Positions 8,301 through 17,791 of a stretch of DNA of 64,000 nucleotides are shown here, piece after piece. The stretch lies in assembly GCA_022710935.1 (NCBI GenBank), contig JAKLFY010000011.1:47625-111624 (forward strand). Direction: 5' to 3'. Numbering within the stretch: position 1 is the stretch's first letter; each line of letters begins with the position of its first letter. A model generated the notes under the pieces. The model made no database searches. It saw only the letters and a list, made by a program, of their open reading frames with translations, and had not been told where the DNA came from. The position numbers were made by a program, and so were the translations under genes. The DNA is from Verrucomicrobiota bacterium (lineage in GTDB: Bacteria > Verrucomicrobiota > Verrucomicrobiia > Limisphaerales > J093).

Positions 8301-9284
8301 TCATTCGTGGATCTCAACGGTATCCCCGTCCTGGAGAACCTCGGTCTTGTGGACCTGCTGCCCCGCGAATCGGGTATGGCCCCAGAGCCGGGCGAACTTC
8401 ATCGTATCGGGCAGGCCGCGGTGGATGTGACGGGCCAACTCGGCGACGGTGGCGCCGGCGGGCAGCGTGAACGGGCGACCGAGATCGGGCGAATGGCCGG
8501 GTTGTTTGGCATAGACCCGGATCATCGCCAGCAGATCCCAAAGGCGCCCAAACCACGCATCGAGTCCCTGACCGGTCTGCGCGCTGACCGGGATCAACTC
8601 GATCGTCGCGGCGTACAACTCGCGCGCCGCCTGGACATCTTCCGCCCGCGCGCCGTCGACCTTGTTGACCACCACAAGGCCGGAACGCTGGTTGGATTCG
8701 TGCGGGTCGATGACGTTCCGTGGCACGCTGCGCAGCACCAGGCCGCGTTCATGGAGTTGAGCCAGGGACGACTCGACCTGGTCGGGCACGGAGTCGGCGG
8801 CATCGACGACCAGGCAGATGATGTCGGCGTTGCGCAGGGCCCCCAACAAGCCCGTGGGCAGGTGATCGGGCGTATACGCAGGCGTGTCGATCAGTTCGAT
8901 CGGCACACCCTCACGAATCCACATGCCCGGCTGCGGCACCGTGGTGGTGAACGGGTAATCGGCCACGCGCGCCGGGGCGTGGGTGGTCGCGGCCAGCAGC
9001 GCGCTCTTGCCGGTGTTCGGCGGCCCGGCCAGGGCCACCTGGCCCGCGCCGCTCTTGGGGATGTGGAACGGGTCAGGCCCTTTGGACTGGCTGGCGGCGG
9101 TTTGCTGTTCGCGGCGCAGATGGCTCAGGCGGCGTTTGATGTCCGCCTGCATCTTCTCGGTGCCCTTGTGCTTGGGGATCGTGCTCAGCATCTCGAGGAG
9201 GGCCGCGATGCGTTCCGCATCGGTGTGCGCCTCGCGGAAGCGCCGATCGGCGCGCTCGTACTCGGGACTCAGGTTGGCGGGCAT
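8301..9284 (-). CDS. DRG/Obg-like GTPase with TGS domain
   Basis: A 327-residue GTP-binding protein. A helical N-terminal region (residues 6-65, charged, likely coiled) leads to the G domain: P-loop GPPNTGKS (87-94), switch Thr region DYPFTTT, G3 DTPAY (133-137), G4 NKVD (207-210) and G5 SAQ (234-236). The C-terminal part from about residue 255 is a TGS-like fold ending QDGDTVEIHE. This order matches the DRG branch of the Obg family, associated with ribosomes and translation. It is unusual beside sugar-metabolism genes, but DRG-like proteins occur widely in PVC bacteria. The GTPase assignment is firm; the cellular role is inferred from the family. Confidence 0.92.
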   Translation of the reverse strand: MPANLSPEYERADRRFREAHTDAERIAALLEMLSTIPKHKGTEKMQADIKRRLSHLRREQQTAASQSKGPDPFHIPKSGAGQVALAGPPNTGKSALLAATTHAPARVADYPFTTTVPQPGMWIREGVPIELIDTPAYTPDHLPTGLLGALRNADIICLVVDAADSVPDQVESSLAQLHERGLVLRSVPRNVIDPHESNQRSGLVVVNKVDGARAEDVQAARELYAATIELIPVSAQTGQGLDAWFGRLWDLLAMIRVYAKQPGHSPDLGRPFTLPAGATVAELARHIHRGLPDTMKFARLWGHTRFAGQQVHKTEVLQDGDTVEIHE

Positions 9285-9457
9285 GGAGCAGCGATTTCAC
9301 GGACTGTCCCAAAGACCTGCCCCTCTGTCGAGACTTGTGCGATGGGCGTCCCGGCGTCTCTGGTATCGGGCCGACTGGACAACGCGGGTGACTGCCTGTA
9401 GGCTGGCGGTCGCAAGGAGGTCAGAACGGACGAAGTGCGGCAACACAGGAGTGGACT

Positions 9458-10651
9458 ATGGCCTTTCGGATACACGACAGCGTCGCGCGTGGCGAGATCG
9501 ACAACCGGATCAAGGGCGTCGTGCGGGGGCGGTTGTGGTTGGAGGGCCGGCCTGAGCCCGTTGTGCTCGAGCTTCGCGGCAATGCTCATCCCGACCTCGC
9601 TGGCTGCCTGCTGACGTTCACCAACCCGCAGCCGCGGCCCCGGCCTTCGCATATCGAGGGGCTCGCCCCGGTCCAACGGGGCACGATCGGCGACCTGACG
9701 GCATCGCGCAAAGTCCGCGTGTTCGACATCCCGACCGAGGAGGCGCTCGGCATGATCCGCCGCAACGAGAAGCCGCCCGAGCGCCTGGCGAACGCCCTTT
9801 ACCTCGAGTGGTTCAGCGAGGCGAACGGACGGGTCGTGATCGAGAGCGCCAACTATGTCCTCGAGATCTCACCGCCCGAATGGCGTCTTACGCCCCAGGA
9901 CGAGGCGCGACGCGCGCAGGAAGCCGAGGCCGGCATGGCGGGCTTCATACGGACGCTCGACGAGACCATCCAACGCCACCAGCTCGGGCAGAAGGACCCC
10001 GACCTCGAATGGGACGAGCACGATTACGAGCGGTTCATGCGCGAAGCGGATGCGCGCACGGATAAGTACGGCGAGTTGCTGGACAAGTACGGCCATTCGG
10101 ATGAAGCCCAGGAGCGAATCGAACGCGAGATGGGCTGGGACAGAGACGAAACCGAGGCGGAGGACTCCGGCATGTCCATCGACGAGTTGAATGCCGCGTG
10201 CGACGCCGCTGCCAACGAACCTCCGCCCGAACCCGAACCGCATCGGGAAGGAATCGATTGGGTCCGCACCGCGGACGGCGGCCTTCGGCACCCCCTGGAG
10301 CATCGTTGTTTCGAGTGTGCTGTAACGTACTATCGCTTCGTGCAAGACCTGGGTATGAAGTCCGCCCAAGACAGTGACATGGAACAGTTCGTCGCGGAGT
10401 TCCAGATCACCGGCGCCAAGTTGGCTGGGGCGCTGAATGGGATTGCGCGCGGGGAGGGTTATCGGGACGGCGCGTTCACCGTTGCGCTGCTCAAACGGGC
10501 GCTGGGGCACCTCCATCAGGCGCAGGCCGGCTTGGAAGCGGTTAACCTCAAGCGCTTGCTGCCCGAGCGGCTCGTCGCCGCCGCCCGCCAGGACTTGTTC
10601 GAGATCCGCGCCGGGATCCTCGCGTTGATGGACGAGTTCCGTGCGCGCTGA
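9458..10651 (+). CDS. Conserved protein of unknown function, acidic
   Basis: I do not recognise a named family. The 397-residue protein has no signal peptide or membrane helix. It begins with a beta-rich region (residues 1-135, e.g. IKGVVRGRLWLEG and VIESANYVLEISPPEW). A highly charged helical linker rich in Glu/Asp/Arg follows (about 140-255), then a helical C-terminal domain (about 265-397) with FECAVTYYRFVQDLGM and LKRALGHLHQAQAGLEAV. The C-terminal half looks like a helical bundle. Coding is supported by the length, codon position bias and a Shine-Dalgarno-like ACAGGAG before the ATG. It is transcribed divergently from the GTPase and followed by a hairpin and a palindromic repeat. Confidence 0.75.
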   Translation: MAFRIHDSVARGEIDNRIKGVVRGRLWLEGRPEPVVLELRGNAHPDLAGCLLTFTNPQPRPRPSHIEGLAPVQRGTIGDLTASRKVRVFDIPTEEALGMIRRNEKPPERLANALYLEWFSEANGRVVIESANYVLEISPPEWRLTPQDEARRAQEAEAGMAGFIRTLDETIQRHQLGQKDPDLEWDEHDYERFMREADARTDKYGELLDKYGHSDEAQERIEREMGWDRDETEAEDSGMSIDELNAACDAAANEPPPEPEPHREGIDWVRTADGGLRHPLEHRCFECAVTYYRFVQDLGMKSAQDSDMEQFVAEFQITGAKLAGALNGIARGEGYRDGAFTVALLKRALGHLHQAQAGLEAVNLKRLLPERLVAAARQDLFEIRAGILALMDEFRAR

Positions 10652-10656
10652 CGATC

Positions 10657-10677
10657 GGGGTGACATTCGGTCACCCC
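10657..10677 (+). terminator. Stem-loop directly after the stop codon
   Basis: GGGGTGAC (10657-10664) and GTCACCCC (10670-10677) form a perfect 8-bp stem with a 5-base loop, six bases after the stop. There is no T-run, so it may stabilise the 3' end rather than terminate alone. Confidence 0.45.
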
Positions 10678-10710
10678 ACGCCAAGGTTTCCGCCGCTCAC
10701 TTTGCCCTTA

Positions 10711-10776
10711 ACCCGGAAATCTCACCAGTGGGGCGGTCGCGGCATTCCTGACAGTCCGGGGGTGAGATTCCCGGGT
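10711..10776. repeat. Palindromic repeat family A, copy 2 (66 bp)
   Basis: This copy has the same length and ends as 2413-2478, with four substitutions. One of them breaks the terminal palindrome (GGTGAGATTCCCGGGT). It lies 59 bases downstream of a stop codon and directly precedes a second inverted-repeat structure. Confidence 0.9.
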
Positions 10777-10780
10777 CTAT

Positions 10781-10914
10781 GAAACCCGCGCCCAGCAAGG
10801 AGAATTGGCTCATCGGTTCAACAATGCCGGGACGCGCCCCAGCCGCTTGGGCGACCTGGGCACGCGGACACAGTGTGGTCGAGATTGGGTCCATCGGTTT
10901 GGGGCGCGGGTTTC
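10781..10914. repeat. 13-bp inverted repeats bounding a 134-bp segment
   Basis: GAAACCCGCGCCC (10781-10793) is perfectly complementary to GGGCGCGGGTTTC (10902-10914). The enclosed 108 bases have no open frame of note. The layout is like a miniature element. The remaining 10915-11128 holds nothing I can identify, so the whole 477-base gap between convergent genes is repeat-derived or empty. Confidence 0.6.
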
Positions 10915-11128
10915 TGATGAGCCCGCAGTTCAGGTGAAATGTGACGGTGACCGGTCAGATGACATCAGAAGTTGGTGAGAAATGGGGGCTTAAGGCACGG
11001 CGGGCACTGTGTGGCTGCGGGGTATCTGCTGCAGTCAAAAAGCGGGGGCCAAAACCGCCTGTAGGCACCCCAAACCAGCTTTCATTCTGCGGATCTCGTT
11101 CCAGCAAATGAACTTGGTTGGGCGACAG

Positions 11129-12430
11129 TCAACCCCACGGGCGACCGTCCCCGTCGGCGTCGAGCTTCAGCAAGTCGATGAAGGTGTACGGACGCTGGTA
11201 GGCCTCCTGGTTGCCCCGCGCGTACGACACCCAGAGGCGGAGCGCGGTGGCGTCATACACCACGTTCACCACGTTTCCGCCTTTGATCGGGATTTGGTTG
11301 GCCAGTTGCACCAACTTCTCGCCGTTCAGTTTGCCGTGCTCCCGCTTCAGCGTCGGAAACGCTCCGCGGCCTTCGTCGTTATACACCACGCAGCGCAGAA
11401 CGTTCGGCGCAAACTCGTCTTTCGGATCGTTATCGCTCCAGATCTGGAGCCGCCGCTCCGGCGGTTCGGGTGCGTGGGCCAGGAGCTTCACTGCCCGCCG
11501 CTCGCTCCGTCCGTCCCCAAACACATAGTGATAGCGCTTCGTCATGGGTCGGGATTGGAAGATCGAGAGCGCGCGGCTGAGCGAGTCCGCGTCATACAGC
11601 ATCTCGCGAAAGAGCAATGTGAAGTGCGGCGCATGCACGGCATAGGGCATCTCCTTGCGGGAGGCATCTCCCATCTCGGAAAGCACAATGCCGGCCAGGT
11701 TCATTCCCGTGTGTGCGCCGATCATGCCGGCGAAGCTCGGGACCACGTGCGGGATCCCCTGGTTCGGCACGTAAATCACGATGACCGGGACCTCGTGGGC
11801 CTTGACATCGAGACTCCAGTCCAGGTTCCGCGTCTGGTAGAGATGGCCGTCTTCGGTGGCGGCGCCCCAGGCTGCGATGCTGCTGCACGAATACGGCATC
11901 AGCAACGGTACCGCGTGCATCGCCTGCAACAGCCCCAAAGGCAAACCGCACCCGTCCGCCAAACCGGCCAACTCCTGTTCCACCCGGTCGTCCGCATACG
12001 CCGCGGTCCGCGCCCATACCTCCCGAGCCGTTTCCTCCGGGATCTTCAACTCCGCCAGGATGCCTGCGACCGCCGCCGGCACAAACGCGCGAATCGGCTC
12101 CGCCGTCAACTCCCCCAATTGCCGCCCCATTTCATAAGGCGTTCCCCGCACCACCACCACCGGCAATCGGGAGTCTCCTTCTCCCACCAGCGTCCGATAA
12201 CCACGAGCCGGCCCGGGCGCCGGGCGGGCGAACACCCCCGGCGCCGCCGAATCCTTGCCCTGACGGATGACCGACTCTTTCTCGACGGCTGCGGCCTCGC
12301 TGGAGACAAGGCCCAAGCCGATGCCCAGCAGAGCGGTCAGAGCCAGCCGGACCAACCGCAACGTCCATTGCCCGGAGTCAACGTGGAAGAGACTTGTTTT
12401 GCACATGAAAGCGGAGGCTAGTCTGCTCAT
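11129..12430 (-). CDS. Exported C45/choloylglycine-hydrolase-like Ntn amidohydrolase
   Basis: A 433-residue protein with an N-terminal hydrophobic stretch (about residues 26-48) that looks like a signal or anchor; the start could also be Met9. The catalytic region is YSCSSIAAWGAATEDGHL, where Cys182 would become the N-terminal nucleophile after autocleavage, followed by RNLDWSLD (Asn202). This matches the acyl-CoA:6-aminopenicillanate acyltransferase (C45) and related linear-amide hydrolase families. Such enzymes cleave or transfer acyl groups on amide bonds. Here the protein is exported, with a natural substrate unknown. The Asp-rich end LDADGDGRPWG resembles a single EF-hand-like loop. It is isolated on the minus strand with no evident operon partner. 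Confidence 0.85.
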   Translation of the reverse strand: MSRLASAFMCKTSLFHVDSGQWTLRLVRLALTALLGIGLGLVSSEAAAVEKESVIRQGKDSAAPGVFARPAPGPARGYRTLVGEGDSRLPVVVVRGTPYEMGRQLGELTAEPIRAFVPAAVAGILAELKIPEETAREVWARTAAYADDRVEQELAGLADGCGLPLGLLQAMHAVPLLMPYSCSSIAAWGAATEDGHLYQTRNLDWSLDVKAHEVPVIVIYVPNQGIPHVVPSFAGMIGAHTGMNLAGIVLSEMGDASRKEMPYAVHAPHFTLLFREMLYDADSLSRALSIFQSRPMTKRYHYVFGDGRSERRAVKLLAHAPEPPERRLQIWSDNDPKDEFAPNVLRCVVYNDEGRGAFPTLKREHGKLNGEKLVQLANQIPIKGGNVVNVVYDATALRLWVSYARGNQEAYQRPYTFIDLLKLDADGDGRPWG

Positions 12431-12559
12431 GCCGATCCCGGCAAGTTTTCACGGAAATCACTCCAAATCGCGCTCGACGTCGTCCATCCCGTGCTTCTCG
12501 AGGGAAACCTCAAGCCCCTCCTTGGACGTGATCCTCCACCCCGCACACGACCAACGCTT

Positions 12560-15056
12560 TCAATTCGTCAATGTCCGAACCGTATTGTCCAGACCCAGCA
12601 CGGTGACGGTCTGGTCAGACGCGCCGAACTGGTAGGAAGAGTACTGGAGCAACCGGATGTTCTCGGCGATCAGCTCCGCCTTCACGCTATCCGCCAGGTC
12701 CGGCTCCAGCCACGGGTCCAGGATCAGCTCCTCGACGTGCTGATGTCCGGTGCGGCCGTGTACCCAGAGCGTCTGCGAGGGGTAACTCCGCAGGACCAGC
12801 GGCTGGCTCAACAAGCCTTCCACCCGCGACTCGCCCGCGCCGCCCACGTAGGCGTAGTCCGAGCTCGTGGTGTATGAAAGCGGATTGCACGGGGCCATCT
12901 GGAACGTCATCGGCGCCGAGCATGCAATCCAACTCAACGTTGTGGCGATTGAGACCGGACTGGTGGTCAGCGCGCGCCAGTCCGACGGGGAAGGGTCTGC
13001 CCGAAAGCCGAAGAGATTGGTCAGCGGTTCTGGCGCGCGGAACAGCACCACCGATTCGTTGGTAATCGTCAGGCCAAGTCATGGCGTAAGCGCCTCAGGG
13101 CAGCAAGGCCGAGCTTTGCTTGAGCGCGACGTTGGTGAGGCTCAGCCACCGGTAGAACTCCACCGTTTCCGGCGTGGCGTTGTCATCGGGGTTGGTCACG
13201 GAAGCGGCGCCGGGTTGGGTGACGAGGGTGCCCCGCACGCTCCAGCCCATCGGGGTCAGTTGGGCGGTGAGCGTAGCCACGCCGTTGGCCAGTTCGGTTT
13301 CGTCGGGAGTCGAGCCATGCACCAACAGGCCCATGCCGGCGTGCGCTTCGTCCACGCCTAACCGCAGGCGTTCGAGAAAGGCGTTGTCGTTGTAGAAGCT
13401 GGCATAAACCTTCTTGATGGCACGGAACACGCCGCGCCCCTTCGATTCAGTGGCGTCGCAGCGGCAAGGCCCGTAGTTCTCGCCGTCCAGGTCGTCTGCC
13501 AGGCAGCCGCTGAAACTGTCGTAGAGGCCCGCGCCGGTGAAGCTCTCGGTGTCTTCCAGGTTGGTGGAACTGCGGAAGCGGGTTTTGCGCAGCGGCTCGA
13601 ATCCCGCCAGATCGCTAAGGATGGCCTGCTGTTGGGCGGGGCTGAATCGCGCCGCGCGGGTGATGAGGTCCCGCACCGCTGCCAGACTGGCGCGCACCGC
13701 GGTGACGTCGGGCGGATGGCGGAAGCCGCCCAGGCGCGTCTGAATGGCGGCGCGCAAGCTCTGGCCGCCGGGCAGGGCCTGGTCGAGGAAGTCGTCCCAC
13801 AAATCGAAGCTGACCGCCAGGGCGTCGGGCGAGAACTCCGGGATGACGCGGCGGAGCAGCCCGAAGTGGGCTGCCTTGCCGCCGAAGAACCGGAGGTCCG
13901 CCGGGGTGAGGCCGGCGCTATCCGCCACGTACGCGCCGTAGCGTTCCTTGCGTGTGAGTTGGAAGCTCGGCGTCTTGAGGGCGGCCAGTTGGGCGCGCTG
14001 CGTCGCATCGAGCGCGCCGTCCACCGCCAGCACCCGGTTGTCGCCCGTGCGCACCGCCACGTCGCGCCCGGCCAAGGTCCGCACGCGTTGCCGCTCGGCT
14101 GGGTCGGCCAGGTAACGGAAGGGGACGCCGTAGTTCTGCGCCAGAATGGCGACGTGCGAACTGAGGGTGGCCGGCGCCAGCGACAGAAGGCCGGCCACAA
14201 AGGGCACCTCTGCCGGCACCCCGTCGGTCAGCAGAATGTCGTCGGGCCGCAGCCGTCCGTCGGCGTAGGCGGCGTCAATCTCCATCGCCGGCACGAACCA
14301 AAGACGCCCCACGGCCCAACCGGTCGCATAGACGGTGGTCTGCTGGCCTGACCAACGGTCGAGCGTCGCCAGTGGAATCCCGCGCGCGGCGAAATACGCC
14401 TCGTAGCGCCGGGTGTGCTCGGCCTGTTCAAAGGTCGGCAGGTAGAACACGAGCGTTTCCGCCGGAGCAGCCACCGCGGCCTTCACCCGCTCGAACCAGC
14501 CGCTGACTTGCTCGGGCGGATACAAATCCTCGCCTGCGAACTGAACGGCATATTCCCGCCCCCAGGCCGCCCAAATTGTGAAGGGCGAAGCCAGCGTGGG
14601 TTGCGGGCAAAGGATGGTGCCCAGCACGACCTGCTGGCCATTGGTCCGCAGCGCCACCGCGTTGAACTGCTCCGGTGTCAGGCCAATGAACGGCGCCAGC
14701 CGGCGCGTCGCGAAATCGTAGTGCAAGAGGTGGGCGCGGCTGTCCTGGAAATACACGCGGGGAGGCTCGCCCAGCACCAGGGCGAACTTGGCCCAAGCCA
14801 GCGGCTGCGACGCCGAACAAGGCGATGCGTTGAACAGCGGGTCGCCCGGGAAGACCAGTTGATTGGCCCAGTCGTTGGTGCTCGTGCGCGGGGCCACCAT
14901 GAGCCGGTAAAACCGCGCGCCCTGGCCCGAAGCCGCCGTGTCCACGTACTCGAATGGGGCGTGCAGCAGTGCATTGGGGTCAGGTCTCTGGGTTCTGGTT
15001 TTGCCTGACATGATCGGCAATTTGCAGCCGTTGGCGTCGAGGAGGTATTGGGGCAC
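12560..15056 (-). pseudogene. Broken PEP/pyruvate-binding (PPDK-like) secreted protein
   Basis: The frame 15056-13095 encodes a PEP-utilising mobile domain (SSHVAILAQNYGVPFRY) followed by a PPDK-type ATP-binding domain. The latter shows FFGGKAAHFGLL, RFRSSTNLEDTESFTGAG and KKVYASFYNDNAFLERL. It stops after KQSSALLP. The same frame continues past the stop with MTWPDDYQR. A +1 shift then opens a second piece (about 13078-12560) with FRAPEPLTNLFGFRADPSP and a C-terminal ILDPWLEPDLADS segment typical of the end of such proteins. Roughly 100 residues seem to be missing between them. At the 5' end there is no signal peptide. The first 15 codons belong to another gene fragment, and the join falls on a repeat (14976-15009). 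I read this as a truncated, frameshifted relic, although the 653-codon piece is still open and could be translated. Confidence 0.75.
14976..15009 (+). repeat. Half-site of repeat family U at a gene-fragment junction
   Basis: The segment starts GGGGTCAGGTCTCTGGGTTC. It matches 19 of the first 21 bases of the hairpin arm at 39114. It lies exactly between the DUF4874-like fragment and the PPDK-like frame, so it marks the breakpoint. Confidence 0.7.
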
Positions 15057-15212
15057 ACCGGTTTCTTTGCCGGGTCACTCGAGATAAAGGCGGGCGACGA
15101 ACTGGTGACCGCACGATGCGGCGGCGTTGACCTTGGCCTCGATCGGGCCCCAGTGGAAGTTGGCGGGATCGATCATGACATTCGAGAGCCTTGTGTAGTC
15201 CCATTCGAGCCT
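15010..15212 (-). pseudogene. Fragment of a DUF4874/DUF4832-like protein
   Basis: Minus-strand translation reads WDYTRLSNVMIDPANFHWG, then IEAKVNAAASCGHQFVARLY, then LE-stop-PGKETGVPQYLLD. This pattern (RGHQ, R-x-YL-x-YPG, G-x-PQ-LLD) is that of the DUF4874 N-terminal domain of secreted putative glycosidases. An in-frame TGA at 15075-15077 replaces the expected Tyr. Nothing of the remaining domain is present; it ends at the family U repeat. The identification is from memory of the motif. Confidence 0.55.
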
Positions 15213-15227
15213 GTGGGAGGGGGTGTC

Positions 15228-15857
15228 TCATGCTGGCTGTGCGATGCGGCCGAGGAAGAGGAGGGCGCCAGTGTCGCTGTCGCGGATCAGAAAGAGGAAC
15301 GGGCGATCGGCTTTGAAGACGAGTGTGAACGGGATTTGGACCGGTGCGGCGGTTGGGGCCTCGACCATCACGGCACTGGCCGCCGCGGCGTCCGTCCCTT
15401 TCTCGGTCACTTCGACAAAGGCCCTTCGTTTGGCCAGGATCGATCACTCGAGGCGTGTCGAAAAAGGCACCGTTCGGGCGGAATGCCGCGTAGCGCACCT
15501 GGTCCAATCGAGTGGCGTGCATCATGGGCACCCGGTTCTTGCGTCGCTGGCCGGGGAAAAAATCGCGGGGTTTGGTCCGCGATTCGAGGAACGGTTCGGC
15601 CCACGGACCCTTGAAATGAACGGCATTGACCAGGATCAGGCGTATCCAGCGGGCGATGTCGGGAGGCGGGTCAGGGATGATGCTGGAGATGCGATCACGG
15701 GTGTGGTGCGCGACCCAGGCGAGGCTGAGTTCGCAGGGGAGATCCGAGGTTTGGCTTGGCTTGACGCGTCGGCCCCTGGGTTCGAGTCGGTGCGGGGATC
15801 GCACCCTCCGGTCAGGACCAAGAGCGTGGCAATGAGGATTCTGGAGGCTATGTTCAT
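15228..15857 (-). pseudogene. Decayed serpin lipoprotein gene
   Basis: Three pieces of a serine-protease-inhibitor gene lie in order but in different frames. From 15857 there is a lipoprotein signal (LIATLLVLTGGC). From about 15717, in another frame, there is serpin core sequence (DRISSIIPDPPPD, LILVNAVHFKGPWAEPF, VPMMHATRLDQVRYAAF). From about 15440, in a third stretch, the hinge and C-terminus appear (FVEVTEKGTDAAAAS, then FKADRPFLFLIRDSDTGAL and FLGRI), ending at 15228. The last part fits the serpin signature. Perhaps 150 residues are lost before the core piece and about 100 after it, so no functional inhibitor can be made. Intact family members trap proteases by the reactive-centre loop. 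Confidence 0.85.
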
Positions 15858-15987
15858 AGAGCTGTCGGAAGCTGGAATGTCCATGTTTTGCTTCTTTCCG
15901 CGCCAGCGGGGCAACAGGTAAATCGAGGACTTCCTGGTGCGGATCTCTCACCACTGGGAAGATGACAACAGAATCCGGGCTGCATAC

Positions 15988-17336
15988 TTACTTCTCTTGA
16001 GAACTCCGGCTTCGCGGTGGCAAAAAGTGCTGGGAAATGCAGGCTAGTGCGAGGTCAACCACCCGGCTCGGGCGGCAGGCGCACAGCCCGGAAGAACAAC
16101 CGGTGTCGGGGCCGGTGATCGGCACGGGCACGAAGAGGTCGGGCATTTCCCAGCGGCTGTCCATCGACCATTCGGTGGAGACGGTGGTGCTGGCGTCGGG
16201 CTCGGCCGGTGGGGCCTCGACATAGCCGACGGCGTCTCGGGCGACACTGAAGAACGAGTAGGTTGTGCCGAGGTCGCCGGTGAAAAAGGCGTTGGTTGAC
16301 GTGGTGTCGATCAGCCAGAGGCGGTAATCGATGCGATTGGTCGAGACGAGGATGTCGTAGCTGGCAATGCCGCTGCCGCCGGGGTCATCCTGGCCGGACC
16401 AGGAAACCAGGAACGTCCGTCCGGTCTGATCCGGCAAGGTGGCGACGCGGCTTTCGGGCGTTCCGGCGTCGATGGTGACCAGGGCTTCCTTGTTCGGGTC
16501 GGTGCCTTTCGATGGATCGCGCCGGCGGTTCCCACCACAACAAACTGGTGGTTGCCCCAGGCGATCACGAAGATGGAACTCGTCGCCGTGATTCGATTCG
16601 CCCTGGGCGTCCAGGTCATTCCGTCAGGGGATCCGAAGGTGTAGCCGTTGGGGCCCAAAGCCACGAAGAGGCTGCCGCTCCAGGCGATGCCGTAAAGCAT
16701 TCCCGTCGTGCCCGAGGCCTGCGCGGTCCAGGTCACGCCGTCTTCCGAGGCGAGGATCGTGCCGTTCTGGCCCACCGCCAGGAACCGGTCGCCCGCCTGG
16801 CTTTCGGCCCACGTGAGCCCCATCAAGGCGTTCGAGGTTCCTGAGGTGCGCGCCGTCCAGGTTACCCCGTTCGCGGAGGTGCGGATGGTGCCGCTGTCGC
16901 CCACCACGACGAAAAGGTCCCGGGCCCAGACGACGCGCCGCAGGGACCTGAGCACGGAGACACCTGAGTTCCGCGTGGTCCAGGTCACACCGTCCGGGGA
17001 AGTGCAGATGGTTCCTTTGTCTCCCGCGGCCACAAAGGCGCTGCCGCCCCATGTGACATCCCGGAAGGTGGCCGTTGTTCCCGAGGTCCGTGCGGTCCAG
17101 GCGACGGCGTCCGGCGAGGTGAGTATGGTGCCATTGTCGCCTACGACGACGAACAGGCTGCCGTTCCACGCTGCGCCCCGGAGCGTCGAGGTCGTTCCCG
17201 AGGGATGTATGCTCCACCTCGAACCCTCCGGCGAAGTGAGGATGGTTCCTCTTTCACCGGTCGCTACAAACCCGTTTCCGGCCCAGACGACCCCTCCGAG
17301 CGCGTTCCCTGCGGGATCGGGCTTCGCCATTCCCAT
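15988..17336 (-). pseudogene. Frameshifted YCF48-type beta-propeller protein
   Basis: From 17336 the frame encodes at least seven repeats of about 42 residues of the type FVVVGDNGTILTSPDAVAWT, a YCF48/BNR-like propeller. Around 16505 the frame is lost. Sense sequence resumes in another frame (DPNKEALVTIDAG, then FLVSWSGQDDPGGSGIASYD), an Ig/fibronectin-like module common in such secreted proteins. The N-terminus starts inside a propeller blade and lacks a signal peptide. The C-terminal codons run into repeat family X, whose TAG would be the natural stop in another frame. An intact relative lies at 60788-62773, and it also ends next to family X. Confidence 0.75.
15990..16047 (-). repeat. Dispersed repeat family X, copy 1
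   Basis: On the minus strand this reads TAGCCTGCATTTCCCAGCAC and onward through CCGGAGTTCTCAAGAGAAGT. It aligns with 60729-60785 along its full length and with 35501-35530 in part. Confidence 0.8.
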
Positions 17337-17791
17337 TGCTCTCCTGGCGGAGGCTGGGCTTGGGTCGACGAAGCGGTTGCCAGGATCCAGGCACAGCTTG
17401 CCACGATAGACGCGCGTAGGCTCATGAGGATTCACGTTGGCGAGTTGACTTGAAGCACAGTGCAAAGCTGCCTGCTGCTGCCGCAGAATAAAGCACACAT
17501 GGGCATTGGCTTTCTCGAGATGGGTGAAGTCTGCCCAGGCAAGAGGGACCATTCAAGGGGAAACGCGACTGGGCTTGTGTTCTCGAGCGGCAGCGGCTAC
17601 CTGGGCGGGGGCGATCTGGAGATGAGACTGGGCGCCAACCGAACCAGGGCGCTGCCGTCCGACGAGGTTTCCGGATTGGCTGACTTTGGGATGTTGTAGG
17701 AGAATGCGGCGCTGAAGCGACCCGCGTCTCCGGAACTGCGATCCGTCGCCACCTGAGTGCTGGCCGCGGGGCTGCCTTTTATGGCGCTGGG
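17337..17791. other. Region without an identifiable gene
   Basis: This 455-base stretch separates the broken propeller from the porin gene. Frames are open on the minus strand up to about 17552 but show no signal peptide or domain, so they are probably not coding. I see no clear promoter, hairpin or known repeat. Confidence 0.5.

Noticed and set aside
6893..9401. Long plus-strand open frames opposite the isomerase and GTPase
   Set aside because: No domain or signal; the His/Arg-rich composition and the clear genes on the minus strand show they are antisense artefacts.
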